Origin: Woronichinia naegeliana WA131
GTDB lineage: Bacteria; Cyanobacteriota; Cyanobacteriia; Cyanobacteriales; Microcystaceae
Assembly: GCA_025370055.1 (NCBI GenBank)
Contig: CP073041.1
Location: forward strand, 2,170,001 to 2,234,000
Length of the DNA: 64,000 nt
Direction: 5' to 3'
Shown piece by piece: positions 10,407-19,689 of this stretch (its first letter is position 1; each line of letters begins with the position of its first letter). Made by a program: the position numbers and the translations under genes. The notes beneath the pieces were generated by a model that had not been told where the DNA came from, searched no databases, and saw only the letters and a program-made list of their open reading frames with translations.

Positions 10407-10730
10407 TTAGGGATTAGGAATCGCTCGGATTAATAGTGTCACAACACTAGTCGTTACGGCTACCACAATTGGCACAATCAACGCCTTTACCCCCTTCAAA
10501 TCAGACACATCCTTCACTAAGATTTTTTGCTCCGTTTCAATTGTTTCTAGACGTTGTTCCACATTATCCATACGTTCCTCTAATCGAGTCTGGGTTGCCT
10601 GTAAACGCTCCTCAAGACGAGCTTGCCCTATTTCCAAACGGTTAAGACGCTCATCCATTCGTTTCAGTGATTGATTGATTTCTCCTAAAACTTCCCTGAG
10701 ATCAGTTTCTAGTATAAGTGGCACAGTCAT
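10407..10730 (-). CDS. Small tail-anchored coiled-coil protein
   Basis: 107 residues. About 60 residues of heptad-patterned coiled coil (LNRLEIGQARLEERL, repeated LEER/VEQRLE blocks) are followed by one hydrophobic C-terminal segment (IVPIVVAVTTSVVTLLI) and a short tail ending in NP: a membrane-anchored oligomeric rod with its coil in the cytoplasm. Start choice: the strong site AAGGAGG lies at 10736-10742, so the second of two tandem ATGs has the best spacing. A protein of the same design occurs at 42452-42793; both lie directly upstream of a large ATPase gene on the same strand. Function unknown. Confidence 0.7.
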   Translation of the reverse strand: MTVPLILETDLREVLGEINQSLKRMDERLNRLEIGQARLEERLQATQTRLEERMDNVEQRLETIETEQKILVKDVSDLKGVKALIVPIVVAVTTSVVTLLIRAIPNP

Positions 10731-10857
10731 CATCACCTCCTTAGAGTAAGGCGCAATTTTAGTTTACCTTGTAGGCTTTTCGGCATAAAAAAATGAATTA
10801 AGGGAGGTATAGGAACTGAGAACTGACGGCTCTTCCCAATTCCTCTTCCCAAAACCG

Positions 10858-11466
10858 TTAGGCCTTACGAGAGTAGTACTCAACGACCAACAATTCGTTA
10901 ATTTGTAACGCCACCCATTCTCGTTCAATCACACTATTGACTTTGCCAACTAAGGAATTTTTGTCGAATTCTAGATGGGTCGGGAGGTTGGCTAAACCAG
11001 GGTATTCCATATTAGTTTGTACCAGTCTGCGAGAGGCATCCTTATTGCGGACACTAATCACTTCACCCGGACGACATTGGTAGCTAGGAATATCAACGAC
11101 GCGGCCATTGACGGTAATGTGACCGTGATTGACTAATTGGCGAGCAGCCGGAATGGTTCCAGCCATCCCTAAACGGAAAACGGTATTATCCAAACGCATT
11201 TCTAACATTTGGAGTAAGGCTTGACCAGTAGAACCCGTGGCCCGACGTGCTTTTTTCACATAGCGGACTAATTGAGTTTCCGTAATACCGTAGTTGAGGC
11301 GGAGTTTTTGTTTTTCTTCGAGACGAATCGCGTACTCGGAGCGTTTTTTACGATTTTGGCCATGTTGACCAGGGGCATAGGCCCGACGGGGTGTTTTGCG
11401 GCTTAAACCGGGGAGTTCTCCCAGTCGTCGCACAATACGCAAGCGTGGCCCTCTATAACGAGACAT
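10858..11466 (-). CDS. rpsD: 30S ribosomal protein S4
   Basis: 202 residues, normal family length. Begins [20 protein letters not shown], followed by the basic N-terminal domain and the S4 RNA-binding domain ([34 protein letters not shown]), ending VEYYSRKA. It binds 16S rRNA early in 30S assembly. An AGGAGA site about ten bases upstream fixes this ATG, although the frame is open 12 codons further. It stands alone rather than in a ribosomal operon, as usual in cyanobacteria. Confidence 0.97.
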   Translation of the reverse strand: MSRYRGPRLRIVRRLGELPGLSRKTPRRAYAPGQHGQNRKKRSEYAIRLEEKQKLRLNYGITETQLVRYVKKARRATGSTGQALLQMLEMRLDNTVFRLGMAGTIPAARQLVNHGHITVNGRVVDIPSYQCRPGEVISVRNKDASRRLVQTNMEYPGLANLPTHLEFDKNSLVGKVNSVIEREWVALQINELLVVEYYSRKA

Positions 11467-11528
11467 ATCAGGTATTATCTCCTGGTGAATTATTGATCCC
11501 AAAACTATGATTATAGCCGATTTGTTGT

Positions 11529-12302
11529 CTATTCGCCTAAATAGGCTTCCAGTACCCGTTGATTGTTTTGAATTTCCTGGGGAGTGCCATCGGCTAGGTT
11601 ACTTCCTTCTGCTAGAACCCAGACGTGGTGACAGAGAGACATGATCACATCCATATTATGTTCAATGATCAAGAAGGTGATGCCTTGGCGATTCCAGTTC
11701 TGAATATGTTCGCAAATTTGGCCAATTAGGGTGGGATTGACACCGGCGGCGGGTTCATCAAGCAAAATCAGTTTGGGATTAGTCATCAAGGCTCTTGCCA
11801 TTTCTAGCAATTTTCGTTGTCCTCCCGATAAAGCTCCTGCATAGTCCTGGGCTTTGGCCGCTAATCCGACGGATTCCAAAATTTCTAGGGCTTTTTCCCG
11901 ATTCTGTCTTTCTTCCTGTCTGACTTTACCCTGATGGAAACAGGCTTTTAGGATGTTTTCCCCAGTTTGCTGTTGAGTGGCTAGTAACATATTTTCTAAA
12001 ACCGTTAAACGGGATAATACTCTAGCGACTTGGAAGGTACGCACACAACCTTTGAGGGCAATTTTATGGGGATGGAGTTGTTGGATCGGGCTACCATCAA
12101 AAATGACTTCACCGCGATCGCAGCGAATAAAATTAGAGAGCAAGTTAAATAGGGTGGTTTTGCCTGCACCGTTGGGGCCAATTAAGCCTGTTATACTGTT
12201 TTTTTGTACGGTAATCCCCGCACTATTAACGGCTTTGAGACCACCAAAACTTTTACAGAGTCCCTGGGCGCAAAGAAGAGCGTTATCCGTTGTTGTCTTC
12301 AT
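11529..12302 (-). CDS. ABC transporter ATP-binding protein, LivG-type (amino-acid uptake)
   Basis: 257 residues from the chosen ATG. Shows Walker A GPNGAGKT, the LivG-typical [20 protein letters not shown], signature [14 protein letters not shown], Walker [14 protein letters not shown] and H-loop EHNMDVIM. The QxP-type loop and C-terminal EAYLGE are characteristic of the high-affinity branched-chain/neutral amino-acid importers (LivG; NatA in Synechocystis). No permease or binding-protein gene is adjacent, which is common because nat genes are dispersed in cyanobacteria. The ribosome site is weak (GGATAT), so the start is only probable. Confidence 0.85.
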   Translation of the reverse strand: MKTTTDNALLCAQGLCKSFGGLKAVNSAGITVQKNSITGLIGPNGAGKTTLFNLLSNFIRCDRGEVIFDGSPIQQLHPHKIALKGCVRTFQVARVLSRLTVLENMLLATQQQTGENILKACFHQGKVRQEERQNREKALEILESVGLAAKAQDYAGALSGGQRKLLEMARALMTNPKLILLDEPAAGVNPTLIGQICEHIQNWNRQGITFLIIEHNMDVIMSLCHHVWVLAEGSNLADGTPQEIQNNQRVLEAYLGE

Positions 12303-12726
12303 ATCACTGACTACCAAATATCCTGCAAAGATTAGCACATCTTAGTGGTAATGAGCAGTGACAGAGCGATCATTCAAGATTAATGTTGCGGTAATATAGC
12401 AGAAAGAGATTGAGTAAAATCTAGACAACCAAGCTTTAGAGAGAACAACTATTTCAAGGAATCTAATACTTTCTGATGAGTGATCCCTTTTTCAGTCGAG
12501 AGAAATTGAAAAAATTTTGGCGTTTCTGAATCAAGCGATGAATGTTAATTTTGCACACATCTAAAAGTCAGTTTGAGTCTAGGTTTTAAAAATTCCATGC
12601 CAGAAGATTCATATCTCGAATCAGCAACGTCGACTTTTGCTACTTCTCTGCTTAGACTAACAAAAGAGAATCAGAGGATCAATAGAGCTTTTGAAAGCTT
12701 ACATCACGATCGCACCTACAAGCCTG
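12303..12726. other. Intergenic region, no clear feature
   Basis: About 420 bases between the divergent LivG-type ATPase and the 3' end of the transporter pseudogene. I see no conserved gene, IS end or RNA. A plus-strand frame (ATG at 12597, ~65 codons) runs into the antisense 3' end of the transporter and has no ribosome site or recognisable family, so I do not call it. Confidence 0.4.
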
Positions 12727-13636
12727 TTAATGAGCAACCATCTGAGTTGTGGCCCAGAGTAAAAAGGGAAGGGTTATTAAACTGGCTAGGGTAGAGGAGA
12801 CGACGGTACGAGCAACCTTAATTGCATCTCCTCCAAATTCTGTTACTAACACCACTGTATTGACGGCGGTGGGCATAGCTGTTTGGAGAATTAAAACCTG
12901 AAGGTCGATCGCCTGAAGATGAAGCAATATTCCTACCCCATAGGCAATCAGAGGGGCTAAGAGCAGTTTGAGGGCCGTTGCCCCTAATTCATGACGACCT
13001 AGCCCAAAACGAGTACGAGTTAATTGGATCCCTAAAATAATTAAAGCGATGGGAATAGCCGCTTGTCCCAATTGATTAAGGGTAACTTCTAAATTGGCGG
13101 GTAATTTGAGATGCCAAACCTGAAGTCCTAGCCCTCCCGCGATCGCCCACATCAGGGGTAATTTGAGGGTGAGAGTTAAGCCGGAACGAACCGAATGGCC
13201 GGCTAAAAGGGCGGGAAGAATGCCAAAGAGGAGAATGCTAGAGCCGATCATGTAAATAATGGCCCGTTGTAAACCGTCTTCTCCCAGGGTAAAGGCCAGC
13301 AGGGGTAAGCCCAAATTGCCATTGTTGGGTAATAGCGTAGTAGCCAAAAGACTCTTGCGAGTTAAGGTTGGCAGCTTCAGTATTTGTCCTAATCCCCAAA
13401 GCACCAGATACCAGATAAAGAATCAAAGAAATTAGGGTAAAACCGGCCAGTAAACCGAAGGCACTGTGCAGAGATAGATGATTGCGATAGAGTCCGTCAG
13501 CCACTAGGGCGGGAGCCAAGATATAAACACTGAGTTGGGAGAGGGTGTGCACCTCTAAAGAAAGGGTTCGGCCAGCGATCGCGCCTAATAAGACCATTAA
13601 GGCAACGGAAATTAGGGCAGGGAAAAAGGCGGTCAT
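12727..13636 (-). pseudogene. AEC-family transporter disrupted by a 7-bp tandem duplication
   Basis: Two overlapping frames together encode one AEC (auxin efflux carrier-like) permease. The N-terminal half ([19 protein letters not shown]) runs from 13636 and leaves frame near 13404; the C-terminal half contains NNGNLGLPLLAFTLG, the family NxGxxGLP motif, and FLLWATTQ at its end. At the junction the heptamer CCAGATA occurs twice in tandem (13404-13410 and 13411-13417). Removing one copy restores a single ~300-residue frame reading LILYLVLWGLGQILKL. The remaining sequence is not degenerate, so the lesion is recent or a revertible slippage event. AEC proteins move organic anions or amino-acid derivatives across the inner membrane. 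Divergent from purE. Confidence 0.85.
13404..13417. repeat. 7-bp tandem duplication CCAGATA x2
   Basis: Perfect head-to-tail heptamer responsible for the reading-frame break in the AEC transporter gene. Deleting either unit restores the conserved protein. A heptamer duplication with the same effect occurs in the ISKra4-type element near 22909. Confidence 0.9.
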
Positions 13637-13736
13637 GGGGTACGGGGTTAAAAAAGATCAGTCCAATGCAGAAGACGGACTCGGTTACAATCACATGAGA
13701 TTATTGCTATTTTATGATTGGATTCAGTTAGATTTT

Positions 13737-14276
13737 ATGACTTCTCCTTCTCCCCTTATCGGCATCATCATGGGCAGTGATTCCGATCTACCAACCATGC
13801 AAGCGGCGATCGCGGTGTGTGATGATTTTACGGTTGCCTGCGAAGTGGCCATTGTCTCGGCCCATCGTACCCCAGAAAGAATGGTGAACTATGCAAAAAC
13901 CGCTAGGGAAAGAGGTTTAAAGGTCATTATTGCCGGAGCAGGTGGAGCCGCCCATTTACCTGGTATGGTGGCAGCCTTAACAACGTTACCCGTGATTGGT
14001 GTTCCGATTCAAACCAAAACCCTTCAAGGGATTGATTCTCTCTATTCCATTGTGCAAATGCCGGCGGGAATTCCTGTGGCCACAGTGGCGATCGGTAATG
14101 CTAAAAATGCGGGTTTGCTGGCCGTGCAAATTTTAGGAGCCTATGAACCCCGTCTTCAGCAACAACTTCAAGATTATCGTCAGGCTCTGCAAGATCTGGT
14201 TTTAGAAAAACAAGCTTTGCTAGAAGATGTTGGTTATCAGGCCTATCTCCAGGAGATGGGTAATAATGGGGTCTAA
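13737..14276 (+). CDS. purE: N5-carboxyaminoimidazole ribonucleotide mutase
   Basis: 179 residues, usual size. Begins [19 protein letters not shown] with the class I PurE motif GSDSD, then SAHRTPERM (active-site His) and the glycine-rich [17 protein letters not shown]. The enzyme interconverts N5-CAIR and CAIR in de novo purine synthesis. The frame is open about 64 codons upstream, but homology begins at this ATG. The gene lies divergent from the AEC pseudogene and 35 bp before the TPR gene. Confidence 0.95.
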   Translation: MTSPSPLIGIIMGSDSDLPTMQAAIAVCDDFTVACEVAIVSAHRTPERMVNYAKTARERGLKVIIAGAGGAAHLPGMVAALTTLPVIGVPIQTKTLQGIDSLYSIVQMPAGIPVATVAIGNAKNAGLLAVQILGAYEPRLQQQLQDYRQALQDLVLEKQALLEDVGYQAYLQEMGNNGV

Positions 14277-14311
14277 TTGACAACAAACTTTACAAAATTA
14301 AGGAACCCCTG

Positions 14312-15124
14312 ATGTTGCGTTGGTTTTGGACTGGATTAACCGTTTTGTGTCTTTGGCTGCTAGTCAGTTTTCCCCTCCAGGCGGCAGAACTTGACCTTCC
14401 CTCCTTCACAGAAGAACAATTACAGGCAGGGGAAGCGATCGCCCAACAAGCCTTTGAAGCCACCGAAAAGGGAGATTTTGCCCAGGCAGAAAGTTATTGG
14501 ACAACTTTAATTACGGATTTTCCCACTAATCCGGCGGTCTGGAGCAACCGAGGTAATGCCAGGGTTAGCCAGCATAAAATAGCAGAAGCCATTGAGGATT
14601 TTAATCAAGCGATTCTCTTGGCCCCCGATCAGCCCGATTCCTATCTCAATCGCGGAGCCGCCCTCGAAGCCCAGGGCAATTTTCAAGCAGCGATCGCCGA
14701 CTATAACCAGGTCTTAGCCATTGATCCCCAAGATCCCATGGCCTATAACAATCGTGGCAATGCGGAAGGGGGTTTAGGAAATTGGCAACAGGCCCTAACC
14801 GATTTTCAAAAAGCCTCAGAAATTGCCCCGAACTTTGCCTTTGCACGGGCCAATACAGCCTTAGCTCTCTACGAAATGGGGAAAAAAGCCGAAGCGATCA
14901 AAACCATGCGAGATCTGGTTCGTAAATATCCCATGTTTCCCGATATGCGAGCCGCTTTAACCGCAGCCCTCTGGACAGCCGGACAACAGGGAGAAGCCGA
15001 AAGTCATTGGGTAGCAGCCGTGGGCATGGATAGCCGTTATCAAAATTTAGATTGGGTCAAAGAAATTCGCCGTTGGCCACCGACCATGATTGCGGCTTTA
15101 GACAGTTTTCTCAACTTACAATAA
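14312..15124 (+). CDS. Exported TPR-repeat protein
   Basis: 270 residues. N-terminal signal peptide (hydrophobic run LTVLCLWLLVSFPLQA, likely cleaved before AELDL). Residues ~40-190 hold four to five tetratricopeptide repeats with the W/Y-x-NRG-x-A pattern (VWSNRGNARVSQHKIAEA, SYLNRGAALEAQGNFQAA, AYNNRGNAEGGLGNWQQA). TPR proteins of this size in cyanobacteria are lumenal or periplasmic scaffolds, several of them linked to photosystem assembly. The partner is not evident. Probably co-transcribed with purE. Confidence 0.8.
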   Translation: MLRWFWTGLTVLCLWLLVSFPLQAAELDLPSFTEEQLQAGEAIAQQAFEATEKGDFAQAESYWTTLITDFPTNPAVWSNRGNARVSQHKIAEAIEDFNQAILLAPDQPDSYLNRGAALEAQGNFQAAIADYNQVLAIDPQDPMAYNNRGNAEGGLGNWQQALTDFQKASEIAPNFAFARANTALALYEMGKKAEAIKTMRDLVRKYPMFPDMRAALTAALWTAGQQGEAESHWVAAVGMDSRYQNLDWVKEIRRWPPTMIAALDSFLNLQ

Positions 15125-15203
15125 GCTTAATTTTTCTTAGACAAATCTCATCTGATTGCCAGTTAATATTATTATCCTTTTTCATTTTGGGGTCTATTTT
15201 TCT

Positions 15204-15755
15204 ATGACATCGAGTAACGAGCCGAGTCTTTTGTTAAAAGAACGTTTGCGATATCAAGGTCGTAAATTTGACTTTGAAGTTTGTCAGCGTCGCTTACCCA
15301 ATGGAGTAGAAGGTGAGTGTGAATGTATTCGTCATCCAGGAGGAGCTTTAGCGGTTCCCTTAACTGCTGATGGTCGTCTGATTTTAGTGAATCAATATCG
15401 ATTTGCTCTGCAAGGACGTTTATTAGAATTTCCGGCTGGAACCGTTGAACCGACCGAAGATCCGGCGGAAACCATTAAGCGTGAACTGGAGGAGGAAACA
15501 GGCTATCGAGCTTACCAATGGCGATCGCTGGGAAAATTTCCCTTAGCACCAGGCTATTCCGATGAATATATTTATGCCTATTTAGCCCAGGATTTAGAAA
15601 AGTTAGCCCAACCGCCTCAACAGGATGAGGATGAAGATATTGAAGTGGTTTTGATGACCTTTGCTGAATTTGAACAGGCAATTGTAGCGGGTCAAGCCAT
15701 TGATGCCAAAACCATTACGAGCTATTTTCTCATGAAACTGAGCTTGGCAGCATAA
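15204..15755 (+). CDS. NUDIX hydrolase, ADP-ribose pyrophosphatase-like
   Basis: 183 residues. A complete Nudix box (G-x5-E-x7-REL-x-EE-x-G-Y) spans residues 79-101. Upstream [20 protein letters not shown] and downstream [16 protein letters not shown] match the ADP-ribose/sugar-nucleotide branch. It would hydrolyse nucleoside diphosphate derivatives such as ADP-ribose. The ATG at 15204 is preferred to a 16-codon extension because homology begins near [12 protein letters not shown]. The photolyase gene follows after 19 bp, suggesting co-transcription. Confidence 0.85.
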   Translation: MTSSNEPSLLLKERLRYQGRKFDFEVCQRRLPNGVEGECECIRHPGGALAVPLTADGRLILVNQYRFALQGRLLEFPAGTVEPTEDPAETIKRELEEETGYRAYQWRSLGKFPLAPGYSDEYIYAYLAQDLEKLAQPPQQDEDEDIEVVLMTFAEFEQAIVAGQAIDAKTITSYFLMKLSLAA

Positions 15756-15774
15756 TTTTAGGTCGGTTAATGTT

Positions 15775-17223
15775 ATGAATCCCTTAGTCCTTTTTTGGCA
15801 TCGTCGTGATCTACGAATCAATGATAATTTAGGTTTGGCCAAGGCACGGGAAAAAAGTGCAAAAATTGTTGGTATTTTCTGTCTCGATCCCCAAATTTTA
15901 GCCGCCGATGATTTAGCTCCCGCTAGGGTTACTTATTTACTGGGTTGTTTAGCCGAATTACAGACAAGTTATCAGCAATTAGGCAGTCAACTGTTAATTT
16001 TTTCGGGTTCCCCTGCGGATATTTTATTGAATTTAGCTCAAGTCTTAGGGGCAAAAATTGTAGCCTGGAATCTAGACTGTGAACCCTATGCCCAAAAACG
16101 AGATCAATTAGTGGCTACGGCTCTACGTGACCAGGGCATTATGGTAGAAACGGGTTGGGATCAACTGCTACATTATCCAGGCGAAATTTTATCTCAAAAT
16201 CAACAACCCTATACAGTTTATACCCCTTTTTGGAAAAACTGGTCTCAACAACCTAAAGCCCGCATTGCATCCACTCCTAATGGTTTAGACGGTTTGACCC
16301 CAACAGAATTAAATTTAGTAGAAAGTTTAGATGAAAATTTCAGATCTATTCCCTTACCCACTGCGACGGAATTAGGCTTTATTTGGCCCCAGACTTTACC
16401 CTTAGAACCTGGAGAAAAAGCAGCCCAAGCTCAATTAGATTGGTTTGTGGATCAGGCTCTCAGTGATTATCAAGAACAACGCAATTTTCCCGCGATCGCC
16501 GGAACTTCTCAACTTAGTGCGGCTTTAAAATTTGGCGCGATCGGCATTCGGACAATTTGGCAAAGAACCTTAGACGCGCTGGAAAACAGTCGTAGTGAAG
16601 AAACCAATGCCAGTATTAAAACCTGGCAACAGGAGTTAGCTTGGCGAGAATTTTATCAACATTGTCTTTACTTTTTTCCAGCTTTGACCACAGGAGCCTA
16701 TCGAGATCTTTTTAAACAATTTCCCTGGGATAATAATCCTGATTATTTTCAAACCTGGTGTGACGGAAAAACGGGTTATCCGATTGTTGATGCGGCCATG
16801 CGACAGTTAAATGAAAAGGGATGGATGCACAATCGTTGTCGGATGATCGTGGCTAGTTTTTTAACCAAGGATTTGATTATTAATTGGCAATGGGGGGAAA
16901 AATATTTTATGCAAAAACTCTATGATGGCGATCTTGCTGCCAATAATGGCGGTTGGCAATGGAGTGCTTCTAGTGGTATGGATCCCCGTCCTTTACGGAT
17001 TTTTAATCCGCTTACCCAGGCCCAAAAGTTTGATCCTGAAGCTGATTATATTCGTCAATGGTTGCCCGAACTGCGATCGCTGGAAACGTCGGCTTTATTA
17101 ACGGGAAAAATTTCTCCCTTGGAACGTCGTGCCTTGGGATACTATGACCCCATTGTGGATCATCATCAACAGCAACAGGCCTTTAAGCAAAGGTACAATG
17201 CGGTTAAAGATAGCCAGATTTGA
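15775..17223 (+). CDS. phrA: Deoxyribodipyrimidine photolyase, class I, probably 8-HDF type
   Basis: 482 residues. N-terminal alpha/beta antenna domain ([18 protein letters not shown]) and C-terminal FAD domain with [36 protein letters not shown] and the FAD-binding/tryptophan-rich [15 protein letters not shown]. It repairs cyclobutane pyrimidine dimers with blue light. Overall it resembles the Synechococcus enzyme, whose antenna is the deazaflavin 8-HDF. A cofG gene for HDF synthesis lies in this same window at 62.1 kb, which fits. Substrate specificity (CPD) is inferred from family. Confidence 0.93.
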   Translation: MNPLVLFWHRRDLRINDNLGLAKAREKSAKIVGIFCLDPQILAADDLAPARVTYLLGCLAELQTSYQQLGSQLLIFSGSPADILLNLAQVLGAKIVAWNLDCEPYAQKRDQLVATALRDQGIMVETGWDQLLHYPGEILSQNQQPYTVYTPFWKNWSQQPKARIASTPNGLDGLTPTELNLVESLDENFRSIPLPTATELGFIWPQTLPLEPGEKAAQAQLDWFVDQALSDYQEQRNFPAIAGTSQLSAALKFGAIGIRTIWQRTLDALENSRSEETNASIKTWQQELAWREFYQHCLYFFPALTTGAYRDLFKQFPWDNNPDYFQTWCDGKTGYPIVDAAMRQLNEKGWMHNRCRMIVASFLTKDLIINWQWGEKYFMQKLYDGDLAANNGGWQWSASSGMDPRPLRIFNPLTQAQKFDPEADYIRQWLPELRSLETSALLTGKISPLERRALGYYDPIVDHHQQQQAFKQRYNAVKDSQI

Positions 17224-17383
17224 CTAAGTTAAAGTTGCTAATTTGTTTACAAAGCTTAAATGTTCTGGCGAGTCTAAACCTTTTTGTAAGGTGACTAGAA
17301 CCTGGGCTAAGTTACCCGTCAATAAGGCTTGATAGTTTAACTCTAAGCACAGGACAAAAGGCTTAAAAAGTCAGCAACAGGAT
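17224..17383 (-). pseudogene. Unidentified C-terminal gene remnant
   Basis: The minus strand reads an uninterrupted tail of about 50 codons ending at 17224 (includes QALLTGNLAQVLVTLQKGL), bounded upstream by a stop and an IS-like remnant. It looks like the end of a real protein cut off from its start. I do not recognise the family. Confidence 0.3.
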
Positions 17384-17470
17384 TTACGCACTCTTACTAC
17401 CTATTTTCTCTTTGATAGCTGGTAACACCTCCTTAATTTTATGCTTGAGCAGTTTGACCCTCTTCCCACT
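17384..17470 (-). pseudogene. Transposase C-terminal remnant
   Basis: The minus strand encodes LKHKIKEVLPAIKEKIG and a stop, resembling the lysine-rich C-terminus of cyanobacterial DDE transposases. Only this tail is left. It lies between the truncated universal-stress gene and another orphan C-terminus, so an IS probably inserted here and was later mostly deleted. Confidence 0.3.
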
Positions 17471-17479
17471 GCCAACTCT

Positions 17480-17683
17480 TCATAGTTTTTCAAATTTAGA
17501 ATTGCTGAACCCGCTCATATAAAGCCGTCCTCCGCTATCGATAAAGGATGAGGTTTCTACCCATTTTTTCCGATGACAAAGGCGAAGACTGGCCTGGGGA
17601 GAAAGACGCAAAGCATCCAGGGTTTTCACAACAGGAGTGCAATCCTTTGAACAGTCTAAGGCAACCAGAATGGAATTAAACAC
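17480..17683 (-). pseudogene. Truncated universal stress protein (UspA family)
   Basis: The first ~35 residues (MFNSILVALDCSKDCTP, then LSPQASLRLCH) are the start of a cyanobacterial UspA-fold protein with the ATP-binding beta1 strand. After residue ~36 the sequence no longer matches the family, and it ends at 67 residues instead of ~140. Frame loss followed by 3' truncation at the transposase remnant explains this. Confidence 0.6.
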
Positions 17684-17820
17684 AATTACCTATTCCTACC
17701 ATCAGTCGTAACATCGGAAAACAAGAAAAAGCAGCAGAGTCAATTCCCCCTAGCGAACTATCCGGTACTTTCCCGATTAAAATTCCACACAGGCGATCGC
17801 GATTCAACCTTGACCAAACC

Positions 17821-18081
17821 TTATCGAACTTCAGTCTCCAGTTGTTTTACAGGTACAAAACACTCTCCAGGTAGCAAAATAGGCTTATTATTAAACATCA
17901 ATTGACCGCGATGGGTTTCCTTGTGAATGGCAATCCCTAAGGGCCGCCGAGAGGAGCGGGGATGCAAAACGCAGTAGCTACGGTAAATACGCCGAGCCAT
18001 CCGCAATAGTTTCGGATCTAACAATAGGGGAATATCTGAAAAATCCCCCTGCATTTCCATCTCATCAGGAATATATACCAA
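17821..18081 (-). CDS. Conserved cyanobacterial hypothetical protein, 86 aa
   Basis: Small basic protein with RMARRIYRSYCVLHPRSSRR in the middle and LMFNNKPILLPGECFVPV near the end. It has no signal peptide, membrane segment or motif known to me. GGAGGATAAAATTTT precedes the ATG, a plausible ribosome site. Divergent from the LptA-like gene. Function unknown. Confidence 0.55.
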   Translation of the reverse strand: MVYIPDEMEMQGDFSDIPLLLDPKLLRMARRIYRSYCVLHPRSSRRPLGIAIHKETHRGQLMFNNKPILLPGECFVPVKQLETEVR

Positions 18082-18295
18082 AATTTTATCCTCCTCACGC
18101 AGTACTTAAAATACAATAACCGTTTTGATGTTAATAATAACGAATGATTGTTGAGACGAAAACATTTGCGATCGGTGGCATAAGAAAAACTAATGATCGA
18201 GAACCAGGCTTTAGGGGAACTTTGGCTTTACCCGAAAATTCTCAGAATTGAGTAAACTGAGACTAGCTGCTCCTTACCTTTGCCTAAAACCCCGT

Positions 18296-18826
18296 ATGAA
18301 GTTCCTTGCTGCCCCTATTCAGTCATCCCTAAAATTTTGGCAAAGCTCTATCCTACTGCTCATCACCTTAGCGGGAAGTTCGATGTTGCTGAGTAACGGC
18401 GCTCAAGGGGTTAAAGCCCAATCTCCAGCCCCAGCTAGTCCCATGACGGTTCGTTCAGACATTCAAGAGGCCAATTCTCAAACGGGGGTAGTGACAGCAC
18501 GGGGAAACGTTCAAGTTTATTATCCGGCTCGACAGATGCAGGCCACCGCAGCCCAGGCTCAGTATTTTAGTCGAGAACGGCGATTAGTTCTCAGTGGCAA
18601 TGTTTATGTATTGCAAGATGGCAATAGTATGCGGGCTGAAGTGATGACCTATCTAATTGATGAGGGGCGATTTGTGGCTAATCCCCAAACGAGTCAGCAG
18701 GTTGAATCCATTTATTTAGTCAAAGAAACCCAGGAAAATAACTCTAATGCCTCTGGCCCTGCTTCAACGGCCCCTGGTTTAGATGAATCATTACCCACCT
18801 TACCGCCCCTGAATGCTAATCCCTAG
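18296..18826 (+). CDS. LptA/OstA-like lipopolysaccharide transport protein
   Basis: 176 residues. A hydrophobic export signal (SSILLLITLAGSSMLL) precedes an OstA-like beta-jellyroll repeat: VVTARGNVQVYYPARQMQATAAQAQYF, split here as GNVQVYYPA, QMQATAAQAQYF, and LVLSGNVYVLQDGNSMRAE. LptA proteins bridge the periplasm to carry LPS. A Pro/Asn-rich tail follows. The ATG is preferred to an upstream TTG in frame. The lptB-like gene starts 33 bp downstream and the LptF/G permease follows, forming an Lpt cluster. Confidence 0.8.
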   Translation: MKFLAAPIQSSLKFWQSSILLLITLAGSSMLLSNGAQGVKAQSPAPASPMTVRSDIQEANSQTGVVTARGNVQVYYPARQMQATAAQAQYFSRERRLVLSGNVYVLQDGNSMRAEVMTYLIDEGRFVANPQTSQQVESIYLVKETQENNSNASGPASTAPGLDESLPTLPPLNANP

Positions 18827-18859
18827 TCTTTTGAGCGACCTAGTTGAGCGAATTATATT

Positions 18860-19588
18860 GTGACCTTGGTTTTAGAGAATATCCATAAACTGTACGGCAA
18901 ACGTTGTGTCGTCAATCGCGTTAATGTTCAAGTCGCGCCGGGGGAAATTGTGGGACTGTTGGGCCCCAATGGCGCAGGGAAAACGACCACTTTTTATATT
19001 GCAACGGGCTTGATTAAACCGAATACTGGGCGAGTTTGGTTACATCAGCGTGATATTACCAGTCTTCCCCTCAATCAACGGGCCAGACTGGGTTTAGGCT
19101 ATTTAACCCAACAGGCTAGTATTTTTCGCCATCTCAGTGTCAAGGAAAATATTTTATTGGCCCTGGAACAGACAGGGGTCTCTTTTCCCCAACGCCAATA
19201 TCGTCTTCAACAACTGCTCTCAGAGTTTCGCCTTGAAAAAGTTGCTAATACGAAAGGTTCCCAGGTCTCTGGTGGAGAGCGACGACGGACGGAATTGGCC
19301 AGAGCTTTAGCGGTGGGGATGGAAGGCCCCCAATTCTTGTTACTCGATGAACCCTTTGCTGGGGTTGATCCGATCGCCGTTGCCGAAATTCAGACGATGA
19401 TTGCCCAATTACGGGAACGTCAGATGGGAATTTTAATCACTGATCATAATGTGCGGGAAACCCTAGCGATTACCAATCGGGGTTATATTATGCGGGATGG
19501 TCAAATTTTAGCGGCTGGTAGTGCAGAGGAACTTTATAGTAATCCCCTGGTGCGTCAATATTATTTGGGTGAAAAGTTCCAATTATAG
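18860..19588 (+). CDS. lptB: LPS export ABC transporter ATPase
   Basis: 242 residues from a GTG start. Contains Walker A GPNGAGKT, the LptB-specific GLGYLTQQASIFRHLSVKEN, signature SGGERRRTELARAL, Walker B LLLDEPFAGVDP and DHNVRETL. LptB drives LPS extraction from the inner membrane together with LptF/G. Genome position between the LptA-like and YjgP/YjgQ-type genes supports the call. Confidence 0.92.
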   Translation: MTLVLENIHKLYGKRCVVNRVNVQVAPGEIVGLLGPNGAGKTTTFYIATGLIKPNTGRVWLHQRDITSLPLNQRARLGLGYLTQQASIFRHLSVKENILLALEQTGVSFPQRQYRLQQLLSEFRLEKVANTKGSQVSGGERRRTELARALAVGMEGPQFLLLDEPFAGVDPIAVAEIQTMIAQLRERQMGILITDHNVRETLAITNRGYIMRDGQILAAGSAEELYSNPLVRQYYLGEKFQL

Positions 19589-19689
19589 AAGGGTTGCTGC
19601 TCATTTCCTTGGCTAAGGTAGAGGGCCACTGGTTCGCCGTTAGCTGAATTTGTACAGACTATTTACTTTGAGACCTTGGCATTCTGGTT

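Noticed and set aside
12573-12794. 73-codon plus-strand frame
   Set aside because: No family, no ribosome site, and it runs antisense into the AEC transporter 3' end.
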